Positions 49,674 through 58,640 of a DNA stretch of 64,000 nt are shown one piece after another. Below the pieces are notes generated by a model. That model saw nothing but the letters and a program-made list of their open reading frames with translations, was not told the origin of the DNA and made no database searches. The stretch comes from an uncultured Paracoccaceae bacterium. GTDB lineage: Bacteria > Pseudomonadota > Alphaproteobacteria > Rhodobacterales > Rhodobacteraceae. Location: assembly GCA_937864535.1 (NCBI GenBank), contig CALMJS010000030.1:62001-126000 (forward strand), written 5' to 3'. Each line of letters starts with the position of its first letter. The first letter of the stretch is position 1. A program made the translations under genes and the position numbers.

Positions 49674-50839
49674 TCTGCACCCTCGGTCGCCAAGGGCTGA
49701 ACCTGATCACCGGCGGCAAAGAACGCGCCCGCGCGGGCAACAACGACGTCGCCCTGGGTCAGGCCGCTCAGGATTTCCATGTCGTTCTGCCAAAGCAGAC
49801 CGGTCTGCACGCTCACCCGGTCCAGCACGCCGTCAACGACGCGCAAAACATAATCCTCTTCGCCATCGACCAACACGGCACTGGCGGGAACGCCCAGATT
49901 TTCACGCTCGGTCACGGTGATTGTGCCCGCCGCAAACATGCCGGGGCGCAAATTGGCCTGTTCGGTAATGGTGATCCGCACCTCGCCAACACGGGTGCTG
50001 TCATCGACCACCGGGGACACGCGCCGAACGGTCCCATGCACGGGCGGCAGGCCTGCGACACGCAATTCCACCGGGTCCCCGAGAGAGAGCAGCACGAGGT
50101 CGGTTTCGATAACTTCGACCGAAGCCTCGACTTCGCCATCGCGGATGATGGTGAACAGCGGACCGCCGCCTGCCGACGCGATCATGCCCAGTTCGGCGCT
50201 GCGCGCAGCAATGATACCGGCGACCGGCGCAACGATGGTCGCGTTGGTCAGATTGCGGCGGGCGATATCCAGCGCGGCCTCGGCGGATTGCAGGGCGGCC
50301 TGCGCGACGGCAACGCCATCGCGGGCTGCATTATACGACGCCTGCGCACTGGTATGGGCCGTCAACGCATCATCCAGGGCAGCCTGCGTCGCGGTCCCGC
50401 TGTCCTTGAGCGCCCGAGTACGGTCCAATGCCACCTGCGCCTGTTGGAATGCTGCTTCGGTGCTGGTGATCTGGTTCTGGGACTGGTGCAGCGCGGCCTC
50501 GGCCCGGGCACGCTCGCCCTCGGCCTGCAATACCTGCGCCCGGAGGGTTTGGTCATCCAGCCGCGCCAGAACATCGCCCGCTGCGACGGTTTGGCCGACC
50601 TCGGTCGTTAGATCAACAATGGCATAACCGCCGGTCAGGGCCGGAACCTGAACCTCTTGGGCGGCAACCAAGGAACCAGAGACATGCACCAATTGCTCGA
50701 AGGTCTGCGGCTGCGCCGTTGCCACAGTGACCACAGGGATACGTGCGGCCGTTGGCGCCCCCTCTTCGGCCAGGCCAAGTCCGGCCGTGGCAAAGATCGC
50801 GCCCAGTAGGCTACCGCTGAACATGAGACGACGGATCAT
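49670..50839 (-). CDS. RND efflux periplasmic adaptor (membrane fusion protein)
   Basis: 389 residues. An N-terminal signal or anchor (MFSGSLLGAIFATAGLGLAEE, read as FSGSLLGAIFATAGLGLA) is followed by a barrel-sandwich domain (SLVAAQEVQVPALTGGYAI), a long Ala/Gln-rich alpha-helical hairpin (about 100-190, many ALxxAQ repeats) and C-terminal beta-barrel and membrane-proximal domains. This is the standard AcrA/MexA layout linking pump and outer-membrane channel. Start MIRRLMFSG follows GGAGTCCC; the frame is open further upstream but without support. It is transcribed away from the regulator at 50965. Confidence 0.92.
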   Translation of the reverse strand: MIRRLMFSGSLLGAIFATAGLGLAEEGAPTAARIPVVTVATAQPQTFEQLVHVSGSLVAAQEVQVPALTGGYAIVDLTTEVGQTVAAGDVLARLDDQTLRAQVLQAEGERARAEAALHQSQNQITSTEAAFQQAQVALDRTRALKDSGTATQAALDDALTAHTSAQASYNAARDGVAVAQAALQSAEAALDIARRNLTNATIVAPVAGIIAARSAELGMIASAGGGPLFTIIRDGEVEASVEVIETDLVLLSLGDPVELRVAGLPPVHGTVRRVSPVVDDSTRVGEVRITITEQANLRPGMFAAGTITVTERENLGVPASAVLVDGEEDYVLRVVDGVLDRVSVQTGLLWQNDMEILSGLTQGDVVVARAGAFFAAGDQVQPLATEGAE

Positions 50840-50872
50840 CAAGGGACTCCAAAGCAGAGGATGCAAACAAAA

Positions 50873-50890
50873 GTTCAGTTTCAACTGAAC
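50873..50890. promoter_or_regulatory. Perfect palindromic operator between pump and regulator
   Basis: GTTCAGTTTCAACTGAAC: 8-bp arms around a 2-nt centre, located 34 nt before the adaptor start and 75 nt before the regulator start. An uninterrupted palindrome in a divergent regulator-pump gap is the expected binding site for the GbsR/MarR-type protein. Binding is inferred. Confidence 0.7.
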
Positions 50891-50964
50891 GCAAGTAAGA
50901 ACAAGGCTTGCCTCTGTCAAGAGATCGCCGCAAGAAGAGAGAGCCCATAGCAGGTAGACTACCC

Positions 50965-51429
50965 ATGGATGATGACAGCCGGATCGCAGACCTGAGAAAT
51001 GATTTCTTGGCCATCATGGTGGCTTCAGCCGAAATTCACGGCGGCACCCCGATTTCGGCGCAAATCATGGGCTATTTGCTGTTCGAAGGCCGTTTGGTCG
51101 CCTTTTCCGAACTGGCACAGGCGCTGGGCGTAAGTCGTGGCAGCATCAGCGAAAATACCCGGCGACTGGTGACGCGCGGGGCCATTGCCCGCCACAAGAT
51201 CAAGGGCGACAGGCAGGACTATTTTGCTCTGGCCGAGACCAGTTTTGACGAAAAGCTGATCCAGATGGCAGAAAAGCTAAAGATCATCGGCGACCAGATC
51301 CGGTCCATCGCCAGCCAAGTACCCGGCTCTGACAAAGCCAGCCGCCTGACCCAGTTCGCCAGCTATCAGGACCGGCTGTCGGACGGGCTGGTCGCAATCA
51401 CGCAGCACACGTCAGATTCGTCGTCCTGA
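50965..51429 (+). CDS. GbsR/MarR-family transcriptional regulator
   Basis: 154 residues. A winged helix-turn-helix (about residues 40-90: AFSELAQALGVSRGSISENT, RRLVTRGAIARHKIKGDRQDYF) is flanked by helices for dimerisation, the GbsR/MarR layout. It is divergent from the RND pump operon and probably represses it and itself through the palindrome at 50873-50890. The inducer is unknown. Start MDDDSR is preferred over a GTG/ATG 19 codons upstream that would lie inside the promoter. Confidence 0.87.
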   Translation: MDDDSRIADLRNDFLAIMVASAEIHGGTPISAQIMGYLLFEGRLVAFSELAQALGVSRGSISENTRRLVTRGAIARHKIKGDRQDYFALAETSFDEKLIQMAEKLKIIGDQIRSIASQVPGSDKASRLTQFASYQDRLSDGLVAITQHTSDSSS

Positions 51430-51743
51430 ACGTGTAACTGACCCTAGGTCAGACCGTCATTTATGCGAATTGCGACTTTGGCGTTATTTTCAGCAATCGC
51501 AAACCGGGTGATGTAAAGGCGCACCCCTCTCTTTGCATTTGCGGCAAGTTCAAGAAAAACAATGAGATACTTGAGTTTCTGCAAATCCATTTACTAATTT
51601 TCTGTTTAATCGGTAAACGGTTTTACAAAAAAAATATGTTAGCGCAGAAGGTTATAACACCTTTGACAGCAGAGTGGTGTATGTTGTTGTTAATCTCGTG
51701 CCTCTGGGAGTGGGGCGCGCGTGCACCGAACTGGGAGGAGCAT
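51430..51743 (+). promoter_or_regulatory. Long promoter region upstream of acs
   Basis: 314 nt without a gene. The middle (51540-51660) is markedly AT-rich. TTGCGA (51470-51475) and TCGCAA (51497-51502) form an interrupted inverted repeat, and a TTGACA (51663-51668) is visible, though no convincing -10 at proper spacing was found. It probably contains regulated promoters for the acetate genes; a -24/-12 site was looked for and not seen. Confidence 0.4.
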
Positions 51744-53705
51744 ATGGCCGACGAGGCAACCAAGGTTTACCCCGCGAGCGAAGAATTCATCGCTAACGCC
51801 CACATTGACGCTGCAAAGTACGAAGAGATGTACGCGGCCTCGGTCAACGACCCCGACACGTTCTGGGGCGAACACGGCAAGCGACTGGACTGGATCAAGC
51901 CCTACACCAAGGTCAAGAACACGACCTTTGAATATGGCAAAGTCGATATCAAATGGTTTGAAGACGGCATCATCAACGCTGCCTACAACTGCGTAGATCG
52001 CCACCTCGCGACGCGCGGCGACCAAACCGCGATCATTTTCGAACCCGATAGCCCCAACGACCCAGCTCTCTACATCACCTACAACGAATTGTCGGAAAAG
52101 GTGAACCGGATGGCCAACGTTCTGCTGTCGCAGGGCGTGATGCGCGGCGACCGCGTGGTTATCTATCTACCGATGATCCCCGAGGCCGCCTATGCCATGC
52201 TGGCCTGTGCGCGCATCGGAGCCGTCCATTCGATCGTGTTCGCGGGCTTTAGCCCCGACGCGCTGGCCAACCGTATCAACGACTCGGGCGCAAAGGTCCT
52301 GATCACCGCCGACACCGCGCCGCGTGGTGGCCGCCGCACCGCGCTCAAGGCGAATGCCGATGCCGCGCTGCTGCACTGCTCGGACAAGGTCCGCTGCCTC
52401 GTGGTGAAACATACCGGCGATCAGACCACCTGGATCGATGGCCGCGATGTCGACGTCAAATACCTGATGTCGCATGCCAGCCCCGAATGTCCGCCGCGTC
52501 CGATGAACGCCGAAGATCCGCTGTTCATCCTCTACACCTCTGGTTCGACCGGCAAGCCCAAGGGCGTCGTTCACTCGACCGGCGGCTACCTGCTCTACGC
52601 ATCTATGACCCACCAGTTCACCTTTGATTACCACGACGGCGACGTCTACTGGTGTACGGCTGACGTTGGTTGGGTCACCGGTCACAGCTATATCGTCTAT
52701 GGCCCGCTGGCCAATGGCGGCACCTCTGTGATGTTCGAAGGCGTGCCGACCTATCCGGACGCTGGCCGTTTCTGGGCCGTCTGCGAAAAGCACAAGGTCA
52801 ACCAGTTCTACACCGCCCCCACCGCGATCCGTTCGCTGATGGGTCAAGGCAAGGAATGGGTGGAAAAATACGATCTGTCCTCGATCAAGGTGCTGGGCAC
52901 CGTGGGCGAGCCGATCAACCCCGAAGCCTGGAACTGGTACAACGATGTCGTCGGCAAGGGCACCCGCCCGATCGTCGATACGTGGTGGCAGACTGAAACC
53001 GGCGGTCACATGCTGACCCCGCTGCCGGGCGCTACTCCGACCAAGCCGGGTTCCGCAACCCGCCCGTTCTTTGGCGTGCAGCCCGTCGTTCTGGACGGCA
53101 CTACCGGCAAAGAAGTCAGCGAAACCGCTTGCGAGGGCGTTCTGGCGATCAAGGACAGCTGGCCGGGCCAGATGCGCACCGTCTATGGTGACCACGAGCG
53201 GTTCCAGCAGACCTACTTCAGCGACTACAAGGGCTATTACTTTACCGGTGACGGCTGCCGCCGCGATGCGGATGGCTATTACTGGATCACGGGCCGCGTC
53301 GATGACGTGATCAACGTGTCCGGTCACCGTATGGGCACCGCCGAGGTCGAATCCGCCCTCGTGGCCCACGCCAAAGTCGCCGAAGCTGCCGTGGTTGGTT
53401 ACCCGCACGACATCAAGGGTCAGGGCATCTACGCCTATGTCACCCTGATGAACGGCGAAGAGCCCTCGGACGCGCTGCGCAAGGAACTGGAAGCCTGGGT
53501 CCGCACGGAAATCGGGCCGATCGCCAAACCGGACGTCATTCAGTGGGCCCCGGGCCTGCCGAAAACCCGGTCGGGCAAGATCATGCGCCGCATCCTGCGC
53601 AAAATTGCCGAAAACGACACTGGCGCTCTGGGCGATACGTCGACCCTGGCTGATCCGTCGGTCGTTGACGACCTGATCAAGAATTCGGTCCACAACAGGG
53701 GCTGA
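51744..53705 (+). CDS. acs: Acetyl-CoA synthetase Acs
   Basis: AMP-forming activation of acetate to acetyl-CoA. 653 residues, the family length. [11 protein letters not shown] (phosphate loop), WWQTETGG (adenylate-binding) and [11 protein letters not shown] (with the Lys that is acetylated to switch the enzyme off in other bacteria) are intact. Codon bias is strong, indicating high expression. GGGAGGAG precedes the ATG; an in-frame extension of 36 codons upstream is rejected as it covers the promoter. The symporter genes follow, giving acetate uptake and activation in one locus. Confidence 0.96.
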   Translation: MADEATKVYPASEEFIANAHIDAAKYEEMYAASVNDPDTFWGEHGKRLDWIKPYTKVKNTTFEYGKVDIKWFEDGIINAAYNCVDRHLATRGDQTAIIFEPDSPNDPALYITYNELSEKVNRMANVLLSQGVMRGDRVVIYLPMIPEAAYAMLACARIGAVHSIVFAGFSPDALANRINDSGAKVLITADTAPRGGRRTALKANADAALLHCSDKVRCLVVKHTGDQTTWIDGRDVDVKYLMSHASPECPPRPMNAEDPLFILYTSGSTGKPKGVVHSTGGYLLYASMTHQFTFDYHDGDVYWCTADVGWVTGHSYIVYGPLANGGTSVMFEGVPTYPDAGRFWAVCEKHKVNQFYTAPTAIRSLMGQGKEWVEKYDLSSIKVLGTVGEPINPEAWNWYNDVVGKGTRPIVDTWWQTETGGHMLTPLPGATPTKPGSATRPFFGVQPVVLDGTTGKEVSETACEGVLAIKDSWPGQMRTVYGDHERFQQTYFSDYKGYYFTGDGCRRDADGYYWITGRVDDVINVSGHRMGTAEVESALVAHAKVAEAAVVGYPHDIKGQGIYAYVTLMNGEEPSDALRKELEAWVRTEIGPIAKPDVIQWAPGLPKTRSGKIMRRILRKIAENDTGALGDTSTLADPSVVDDLIKNSVHNRG

Positions 53706-53716
53706 TGTGATCTGCG

Positions 53717-53734
53717 GGGCACCTCCGGGTGCCC
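53717..53734 (+). terminator. Hairpin after acs
   Basis: GGGCACC (53717-53723) pairs with GGTGCCC (53728-53734), a short GC-rich stem 12 nt after the acs stop. There is no T-run. A second potential stem, GACACC/GGTGTC, lies farther along before the next gene. These probably tune expression between acs and the symporter genes. Confidence 0.45.
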
Positions 53735-53840
53735 TGCTAGACCCCGAAAGGGGGGACGAGGGGGACAGGGGACACCGTTTCCTGTTCGAGAGACCCTGAG
53801 GGTGTCACCTTGGGGAGAGGGGTATATTGGAGGAAACCAA

Positions 53841-54098
53841 ATGGCGCAAAACAGCGACAACAACGCCTATTGGTCAGCAAACAAACGCATCATCGCCATC
53901 AGCTTGGTGATCTGGTTCGTCTGTTCGTTCGGCTTTGGCATTCTACTTCGTCCCATGCTGTCTGGCATCGGGATCGGCGGCACCGACCTTGGATTCTGGT
54001 TCGCCCAGCAAGGTTCAATCATTGTCTTTCTTGTTCTGATTTTTGCTTATGCCTGGCGCATGAACAAAGTCGACCAAGACTTTGGTGTCGACGAATAA
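53841..54098 (+). CDS. DUF4212 small subunit of a sodium:solute symporter
   Basis: 85 residues with two membrane segments (about 17-37 and 50-70) and charged ends. WSANKRIIAISLVIWFVCSFGFG at the N-terminus (read as ANKRIIAISLVIWFVCSFG) and the final YAWRMNKVDQDFGVDE match the DUF4212 family, which is encoded immediately before the large symporter in many proteobacteria. Start MAQNSD follows GGAGG. The stop is 15 nt before the symporter gene, so the two are co-transcribed. Confidence 0.9.
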   Translation: MAQNSDNNAYWSANKRIIAISLVIWFVCSFGFGILLRPMLSGIGIGGTDLGFWFAQQGSIIVFLVLIFAYAWRMNKVDQDFGVDE

Positions 54099-54113
54099 GG
54101 AAAGGCCAGCAAA

Positions 54114-55859
54114 ATGGATCAGTTTACGCTCAACCTGCTGGTGGTGGGTGCGACCTTCGCGCTCTATATCGGCATCGCGATCTGGGCCCGTGCAGGGTCT
54201 ACCAGCGAATTCTACGCAGCCGGCCGTGGTGTGCACCCCGTTCTGAACGGTATGGCCACCGGCGCTGACTGGATGTCGGCAGCCTCGTTCATCTCGATGG
54301 CTGGTATCATCGCCTTTGGCGGCTACGATACCTCGGCCTACCTGATGGGCTGGACCGGCGGCTACGTGCTGCTCGCTATGCTCTTGGCGCCCTATCTGCG
54401 CAAGTTCGGCAAGTTCACCGTCCCCGAATTCATCGGCGACCGTTTCTACAGCCAGTCGGCACGGACCGTGGCCGTTGTTTGCCTGATCATCGCATCGACC
54501 ACCTACGTGATCGGCCAGATGACCGGCGTTGGCGTTGCCTTCTCTCGCTTCCTCGGCGTAACCAAGGAATCGGGTCTCTACATCGGCGCGATCATCGTTG
54601 TGTTCTACGCGGTTCTGGGCGGCATGAAGGGCATCACCTACACCCAGGTTGCCCAATACGTCGTTCTGATCATCGCCTACACCATCCCGGCGATCTTTAT
54701 CTCGTTGAACCTGACCGGCAACCCGATCCCGGCACTGGGCCTGTTCTCGTCGACTTCGATTGACGTGGCCGGTGTGACGGCTGGCCAGCCGCTGTTGGCG
54801 ACGCTGGAACAGCTTGTGACCGAACTTGGCTTTAAATCCTACCTGAGCCAGTCCGACACCACGCTGAACATGTTCCTGTTCACCGTTTCGCTGATGATCG
54901 GTACCGCAGGTCTGCCGCACGTGATCGTTCGCTTCTTTACCGTTCCGACGGTGAAAGACGCCCGTTCGTCGGCTGGCTGGGCACTGGTGTTCATCGCGCT
55001 GCTGTACCTCACCGCTCCGGCTGTGGCTGCAATGGCCCGTCTGAATCTGATCAGCACCATCTACCCGAACGGCACCGCCGAGGCCGCGCTGTCGTATGAC
55101 GCACGTCCCGAGTGGGTTTCGAACTGGGAAACCACTGGCCTGTTGAAGTTCGAAGACAAGAACGGTGACGGCCTGATCAACTACGTCGGCGACAAAGACG
55201 CCAACGAACTGACCGTGAACAACGACATCATGGTTCTGGCAAACCCGGAAATCGCTCAGTTGCCCGGTTGGGTTATCGCGCTGGTGGCTGCCGGTGGTCT
55301 GGCTGCTGCTCTGTCGACCGCTGCCGGTCTGTTGATGGCCATCGCTTCGGCAGTTTCGCACGACCTCATCAAGTCGCAGATCAATCCGAACATCTCGGAA
55401 AAGGGCGAACTGATGGCTGCGCGTATTTCGATGGCGGTCGCAATCGCTGTCGCAACGTGGCTGGGTCTGAACCCTCCGGGCTTTGCAGCGCAAACCGTGG
55501 CTCTCGCCTTTGGTCTGGCCGCCGCATCGATCTTCCCGGCGATCCTGATGGGAATCTTCAGCAAGCGTGTCAACAACAAGGGCGCTGTGGCTGGTATGCT
55601 GGCAGGTCTGATCGCGACCGTCGTCTACATCTTCCTGCACAAGGGCTGGTTCTTCGTGGCATCGACCGCATCCTTCTCGGATGCTGATCCGCTGCTGCTG
55701 TCGATCAAGTCGACCTCGTTCGGGGCTGTTGGCGCACTGATCAACTTTGTTGTGGCCTATCTGGTGTCGAACGCCACCGAAGAAGTCCCGGCAGATGTCC
55801 AAGAACTGATCGAAAGCATCCGCATCCCCCGTGGTGCCGGCTCGGCTGTCGATCACTAA
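54114..55859 (+). CDS. Sodium:solute symporter, acetate/ActP-like
   Basis: 581-residue SSS-family carrier with about thirteen membrane segments, proposed to take up acetate or related short-chain carboxylates. FYAAGRGVHPVLNGMATGADWMSAASF is the family signature (read as AAGRGVHPVLNGMATGAD). A longer periplasmic loop around residues 310-380 contains DKNGDGLINYVGDKDANELT, whose DxNxDG pattern looks like a calcium-binding EF-hand-type loop. Context with acs supports acetate. A terminator follows at 55904-55934. Confidence 0.92.
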   Translation: MDQFTLNLLVVGATFALYIGIAIWARAGSTSEFYAAGRGVHPVLNGMATGADWMSAASFISMAGIIAFGGYDTSAYLMGWTGGYVLLAMLLAPYLRKFGKFTVPEFIGDRFYSQSARTVAVVCLIIASTTYVIGQMTGVGVAFSRFLGVTKESGLYIGAIIVVFYAVLGGMKGITYTQVAQYVVLIIAYTIPAIFISLNLTGNPIPALGLFSSTSIDVAGVTAGQPLLATLEQLVTELGFKSYLSQSDTTLNMFLFTVSLMIGTAGLPHVIVRFFTVPTVKDARSSAGWALVFIALLYLTAPAVAAMARLNLISTIYPNGTAEAALSYDARPEWVSNWETTGLLKFEDKNGDGLINYVGDKDANELTVNNDIMVLANPEIAQLPGWVIALVAAGGLAAALSTAAGLLMAIASAVSHDLIKSQINPNISEKGELMAARISMAVAIAVATWLGLNPPGFAAQTVALAFGLAAASIFPAILMGIFSKRVNNKGAVAGMLAGLIATVVYIFLHKGWFFVASTASFSDADPLLLSIKSTSFGAVGALINFVVAYLVSNATEEVPADVQELIESIRIPRGAGSAVDH

Positions 55860-55903
55860 CTTGATCCCGGTCAGTTTCACGATTGACCAAATCAGGTAAC
55901 AAA

Positions 55904-55934
55904 GGGCGCGGGACACTCTCGCGCCCTTTTTCTT
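55904..55934 (+). terminator. Intrinsic terminator after the symporter gene
   Basis: GGGCGCG (55904-55910) pairs with CGCGCCC (55920-55926), 9-nt loop, followed by TTTTTCTT. The flanking AAA/TTT extends the stem. It separates acs-symporter from the downstream signalling genes. Confidence 0.85.
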
Positions 55935-55949
55935 CAGGCAGGACATGTC

Positions 55950-57764
55950 ATGACCGAAATCGCCACGCGGGACTTTCTGACAACGACCCATCCCTATGAC
56001 GGTCTGTCACCCGACGATTTGACCGCCATCGCCGCGCAACTGGACCGCCAAGAGCAGGCCAGTGGGGCCATCGTTTACACCCACGGCCAGCCCCTGCCGG
56101 GCGTCTGGCTGATCGAGTCGGGATCGGTCGAGATCACGGATGCGCATGGCGCGCTGGTGTCTGTACTGCATGCGCGCAACCACTTTGGCGAACGCGGGTT
56201 GCTGCGCGATGGGTTGGCGGCGACGACTGCGCGGGTGACGGCAGACGCCATTCTGCATCTGTTCCCCGCTGCGGTGTTCCTGGAGGCCGTCGCACAATTT
56301 CCCAGCTTTAACCGGTATTTCACTCGCGGCGGCGGCAATCGCGGCATTACACAGGGCGGGCTGTTAACCCTGCATGTCGGCGACATGCTGGCCCATGCAC
56401 CAATCACCTGCGGCCCTGCCACCAAGATCCGTGACGCGGCCAAGATCATGAAATCGCACCGTATTTCATCGCTCGGCGTGGTCGAGAATGATCAATTGGT
56501 CGGTATTCTGACCGTGCGTGATATGAACAACAAGGTCGTCGCAGAGGGGCTGGATCCCGCCCGTCCGGTGGCGGATGTCATGACGCGCAAACCCGTGTCG
56601 CTGACCCCGGCATCGCTAGGCTCCGACGTTTTACATGCGATGATCGAACATCGCGTGGGCCATTTGCCGGTGGTCGATGGCGGACAATTTCGCGGCATGA
56701 TCACACAAACCGATCTGACGCGGTTCATGGCCACGTCTCAGGCGCAGATGATCGCCGATCTATCCCGTGCCGCGGATGTCGCCGAAATGGCGGCGGTGAC
56801 CAAACGCTTGCCCGAATTCTTGATGCAACTCGTCGGTAGCCATCTGGCCCACGATGTTGTCACCCGCAAAATTACCGATGTCGCGGATATCGTGACACGG
56901 CGCCTGCTGAAAATGGCAGAGGCGCAATTCGGTCCCGCGCCGGTGCCCTATTGCTGGGCCGCCTGCGGTAGCCAAGGACGGCGCGAACAGACCGGCGTGT
57001 CGGATCAGGACAACTGTCTGATCATCCATGACAGTGCGACTGACGACGACATGCGCTGGTTTGCCCAGACGGCCCGCTTTGTTTGCGATGGTCTGGACGC
57101 CTGCGGTTACGTGTATTGCCCGGGCGACATGATGGCGACCGCTGACAGGTGGCGGCAACGGCTGGGGACATGGCAGGGCTATTTCCGCAAATGGATCAGC
57201 CAACCCGACGAAGAGGCGCAGATGCTGGCCTCTGTCATGTTCGATCTACGCCCGATTGCGGGGGATGAAACGCTGTTTACTGCCCTCCAAGAGGGCACGC
57301 TGGAGGCCGCGACCAAGAATTCGATCTTTGTCGCGCACATGATCAGCAATTCCCTGAAACACACGCCGCCGCTATCGCTGTTTCGGGGGTTCGCAACCAT
57401 CCGGTCGGGCGAACACCGCAACACGGTGGATATGAAACACAACGGTGTCGTGCCGATCGTCGATCTGGGCCGGGTCTATGCGCTGCGCGGACAGATTACG
57501 GCCGCCAATTCCCGCGCCCGGATCGAGGCCGCGCGTGAGGCAGGTATCGTGTCGGACTCTGGCGGGCGGGACCTTCTCGCCGCCTATGACACCATCGCCA
57601 GCGTCCGGTTGGAACATCAGGCCGCGCAGGTTCGGACGGGGCAAAAGCCGGATAACTTTTTGTTGCCCGCCACCCTGCCGGCCTTTGAACGTAGCCACCT
57701 GCGGGATGCGTTCGTCATCGTGCGCACCATGCAAGGTGCGCTATCGTCATCCGCAGCACGGTAG
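55950..57764 (+). CDS. cNMP-binding / CBS / DUF294 nucleotidyltransferase-like protein
   Basis: 604 residues in four parts: cyclic-nucleotide-binding domain (about 15-130), paired CBS domains (about 150-265), DUF294 nucleotidyltransferase-like domain (CGSQGRREQ at 339-346 and Asp352/Asp354 in SDQDN) and its C-terminal helical domain. The GS and D-x-D residues of a nucleotidyltransferase are kept, so a protein-modifying or nucleotide-transfer activity is possible, as in GlnD-related proteins. It is soluble, and probably senses adenylates through CBS. In several proteobacteria it is encoded with acetate symporter genes. Confidence 0.9.
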   Translation: MTEIATRDFLTTTHPYDGLSPDDLTAIAAQLDRQEQASGAIVYTHGQPLPGVWLIESGSVEITDAHGALVSVLHARNHFGERGLLRDGLAATTARVTADAILHLFPAAVFLEAVAQFPSFNRYFTRGGGNRGITQGGLLTLHVGDMLAHAPITCGPATKIRDAAKIMKSHRISSLGVVENDQLVGILTVRDMNNKVVAEGLDPARPVADVMTRKPVSLTPASLGSDVLHAMIEHRVGHLPVVDGGQFRGMITQTDLTRFMATSQAQMIADLSRAADVAEMAAVTKRLPEFLMQLVGSHLAHDVVTRKITDVADIVTRRLLKMAEAQFGPAPVPYCWAACGSQGRREQTGVSDQDNCLIIHDSATDDDMRWFAQTARFVCDGLDACGYVYCPGDMMATADRWRQRLGTWQGYFRKWISQPDEEAQMLASVMFDLRPIAGDETLFTALQEGTLEAATKNSIFVAHMISNSLKHTPPLSLFRGFATIRSGEHRNTVDMKHNGVVPIVDLGRVYALRGQITAANSRARIEAAREAGIVSDSGGRDLLAAYDTIASVRLEHQAAQVRTGQKPDNFLLPATLPAFERSHLRDAFVIVRTMQGALSSSAAR

Positions 57765-57772
57765 GAGGGAAC

Positions 57773-58252
57773 ATGCTGTTTGATTTGATCGCAACGATCG
57801 TTTTTGGGGTCGGCATGGGGGGCATCGCCTACGGGCTGCGCAAACTATCCAAGGAGCAACTGCCCAGCTGGATCGTGCCCGCCTTTGCCGGTCTGGGGAT
57901 GATCGGGGTGTCGATTTACAACGAATACACTTGGGCCGCCTCGACCGAGGCACAGTTGCCCGCCGGAGCCGTCGTCGTGGATCGCGCGGAAACCACGGCG
58001 TTTTACAAACCTTGGACCTATCTCAAACCACAGGTCGAGGGTCTGCTGGTGCTCTCGGACATCGTGGTCGATGGCCGCGAACGCGATGCCTCGCTCATCC
58101 GGGTGATGCGGTGGCAACCGGCGCAGGCGGTCCAGTTGCGCATCGATTGCGAGGGCCGTCAGATCGCCCGGGCGCTGGCGGATGGTGGCCATGAGGCGTG
58201 GCAGACCGTCGAAACCGGCGATCCATTTCTCGCAGCCGCGTGCCAGATGTAG
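57773..58252 (+). CDS. Small membrane-anchored protein of the acetate module
   Basis: 159 residues, not assigned. Two hydrophobic stretches (about 3-22 and 33-48) are followed by a soluble domain, FYKPWTYLKPQVEGLLVLSD to the C-terminus, probably periplasmic. No catalytic motif is seen. It starts 8 nt after the DUF294 gene and is followed 19 nt later by the response regulator gene, so it belongs to the same operon. GGAGG lies before the ATG. Confidence 0.75.
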   Translation: MLFDLIATIVFGVGMGGIAYGLRKLSKEQLPSWIVPAFAGLGMIGVSIYNEYTWAASTEAQLPAGAVVVDRAETTAFYKPWTYLKPQVEGLLVLSDIVVDGRERDASLIRVMRWQPAQAVQLRIDCEGRQIARALADGGHEAWQTVETGDPFLAAACQM

Positions 58253-58271
58253 AGCAAGAACGGAGGGGGCC

Positions 58272-58640
58272 ATGCAACAGAACGTGCTGATCGTAGAGGG
58301 CGAAGACAACGTCGCCTTGGCTCTGTCCATGGTGCTGCGGGAATGGGGCTATGGGGTCCAAAGGGTCGGACAGGCCGAACAGGCAAGAGACGTTGGACAC
58401 CATGACATCGTCATGATCGACAGTACCTTGCCCGATGGCTCCGGATTTCAACTCTGTCAGGACCTGAGCCAAGCCGAGGGACAGCGTCCACCGATCATCC
58501 TCATGATCAACAACCATAGCCCCCTCGAGCACCGCAAGGCGCTGGCGCAAGGGGCAACAACCGTTCTGTCGAAACCGTTCGATAGCCTGATGCTGCGGCA
58601 GGCGTTGGATACCGTTTCGAGGAGGGCAGAGTTGGCATGA
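58272..58640 (+). CDS. Stand-alone response-regulator receiver protein
   Basis: 122 residues, a single CheY-like domain with no output domain. The phosphoacceptor is Asp in IVMIDSTLPDG (about residue 40-55), and the conserved Lys is in LSKPF. The acidic pair near the N-terminus is EGED (weak form of DD). Start MQQNVLIV follows GGAGGGGGC. The next gene overlaps by 4 nt and encodes a membrane protein with a kinase-like region, so the pair may exchange phosphate; the missing His in that protein makes this uncertain. Confidence 0.85.
   Translation: MQQNVLIVEGEDNVALALSMVLREWGYGVQRVGQAEQARDVGHHDIVMIDSTLPDGSGFQLCQDLSQAEGQRPPIILMINNHSPLEHRKALAQGATTVLSKPFDSLMLRQALDTVSRRAELA

Noticed and set aside
52167-53693. 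508-codon open frame on the minus strand
   Set aside because: Shadow of acs, caused by biased codon use; composition is unlike a real protein.
54015-55991. 658-codon open frame on the minus strand
   Set aside because: Fully antisense to the symporter gene, whose strong codon bias removes stops on the other strand; no domain seen.
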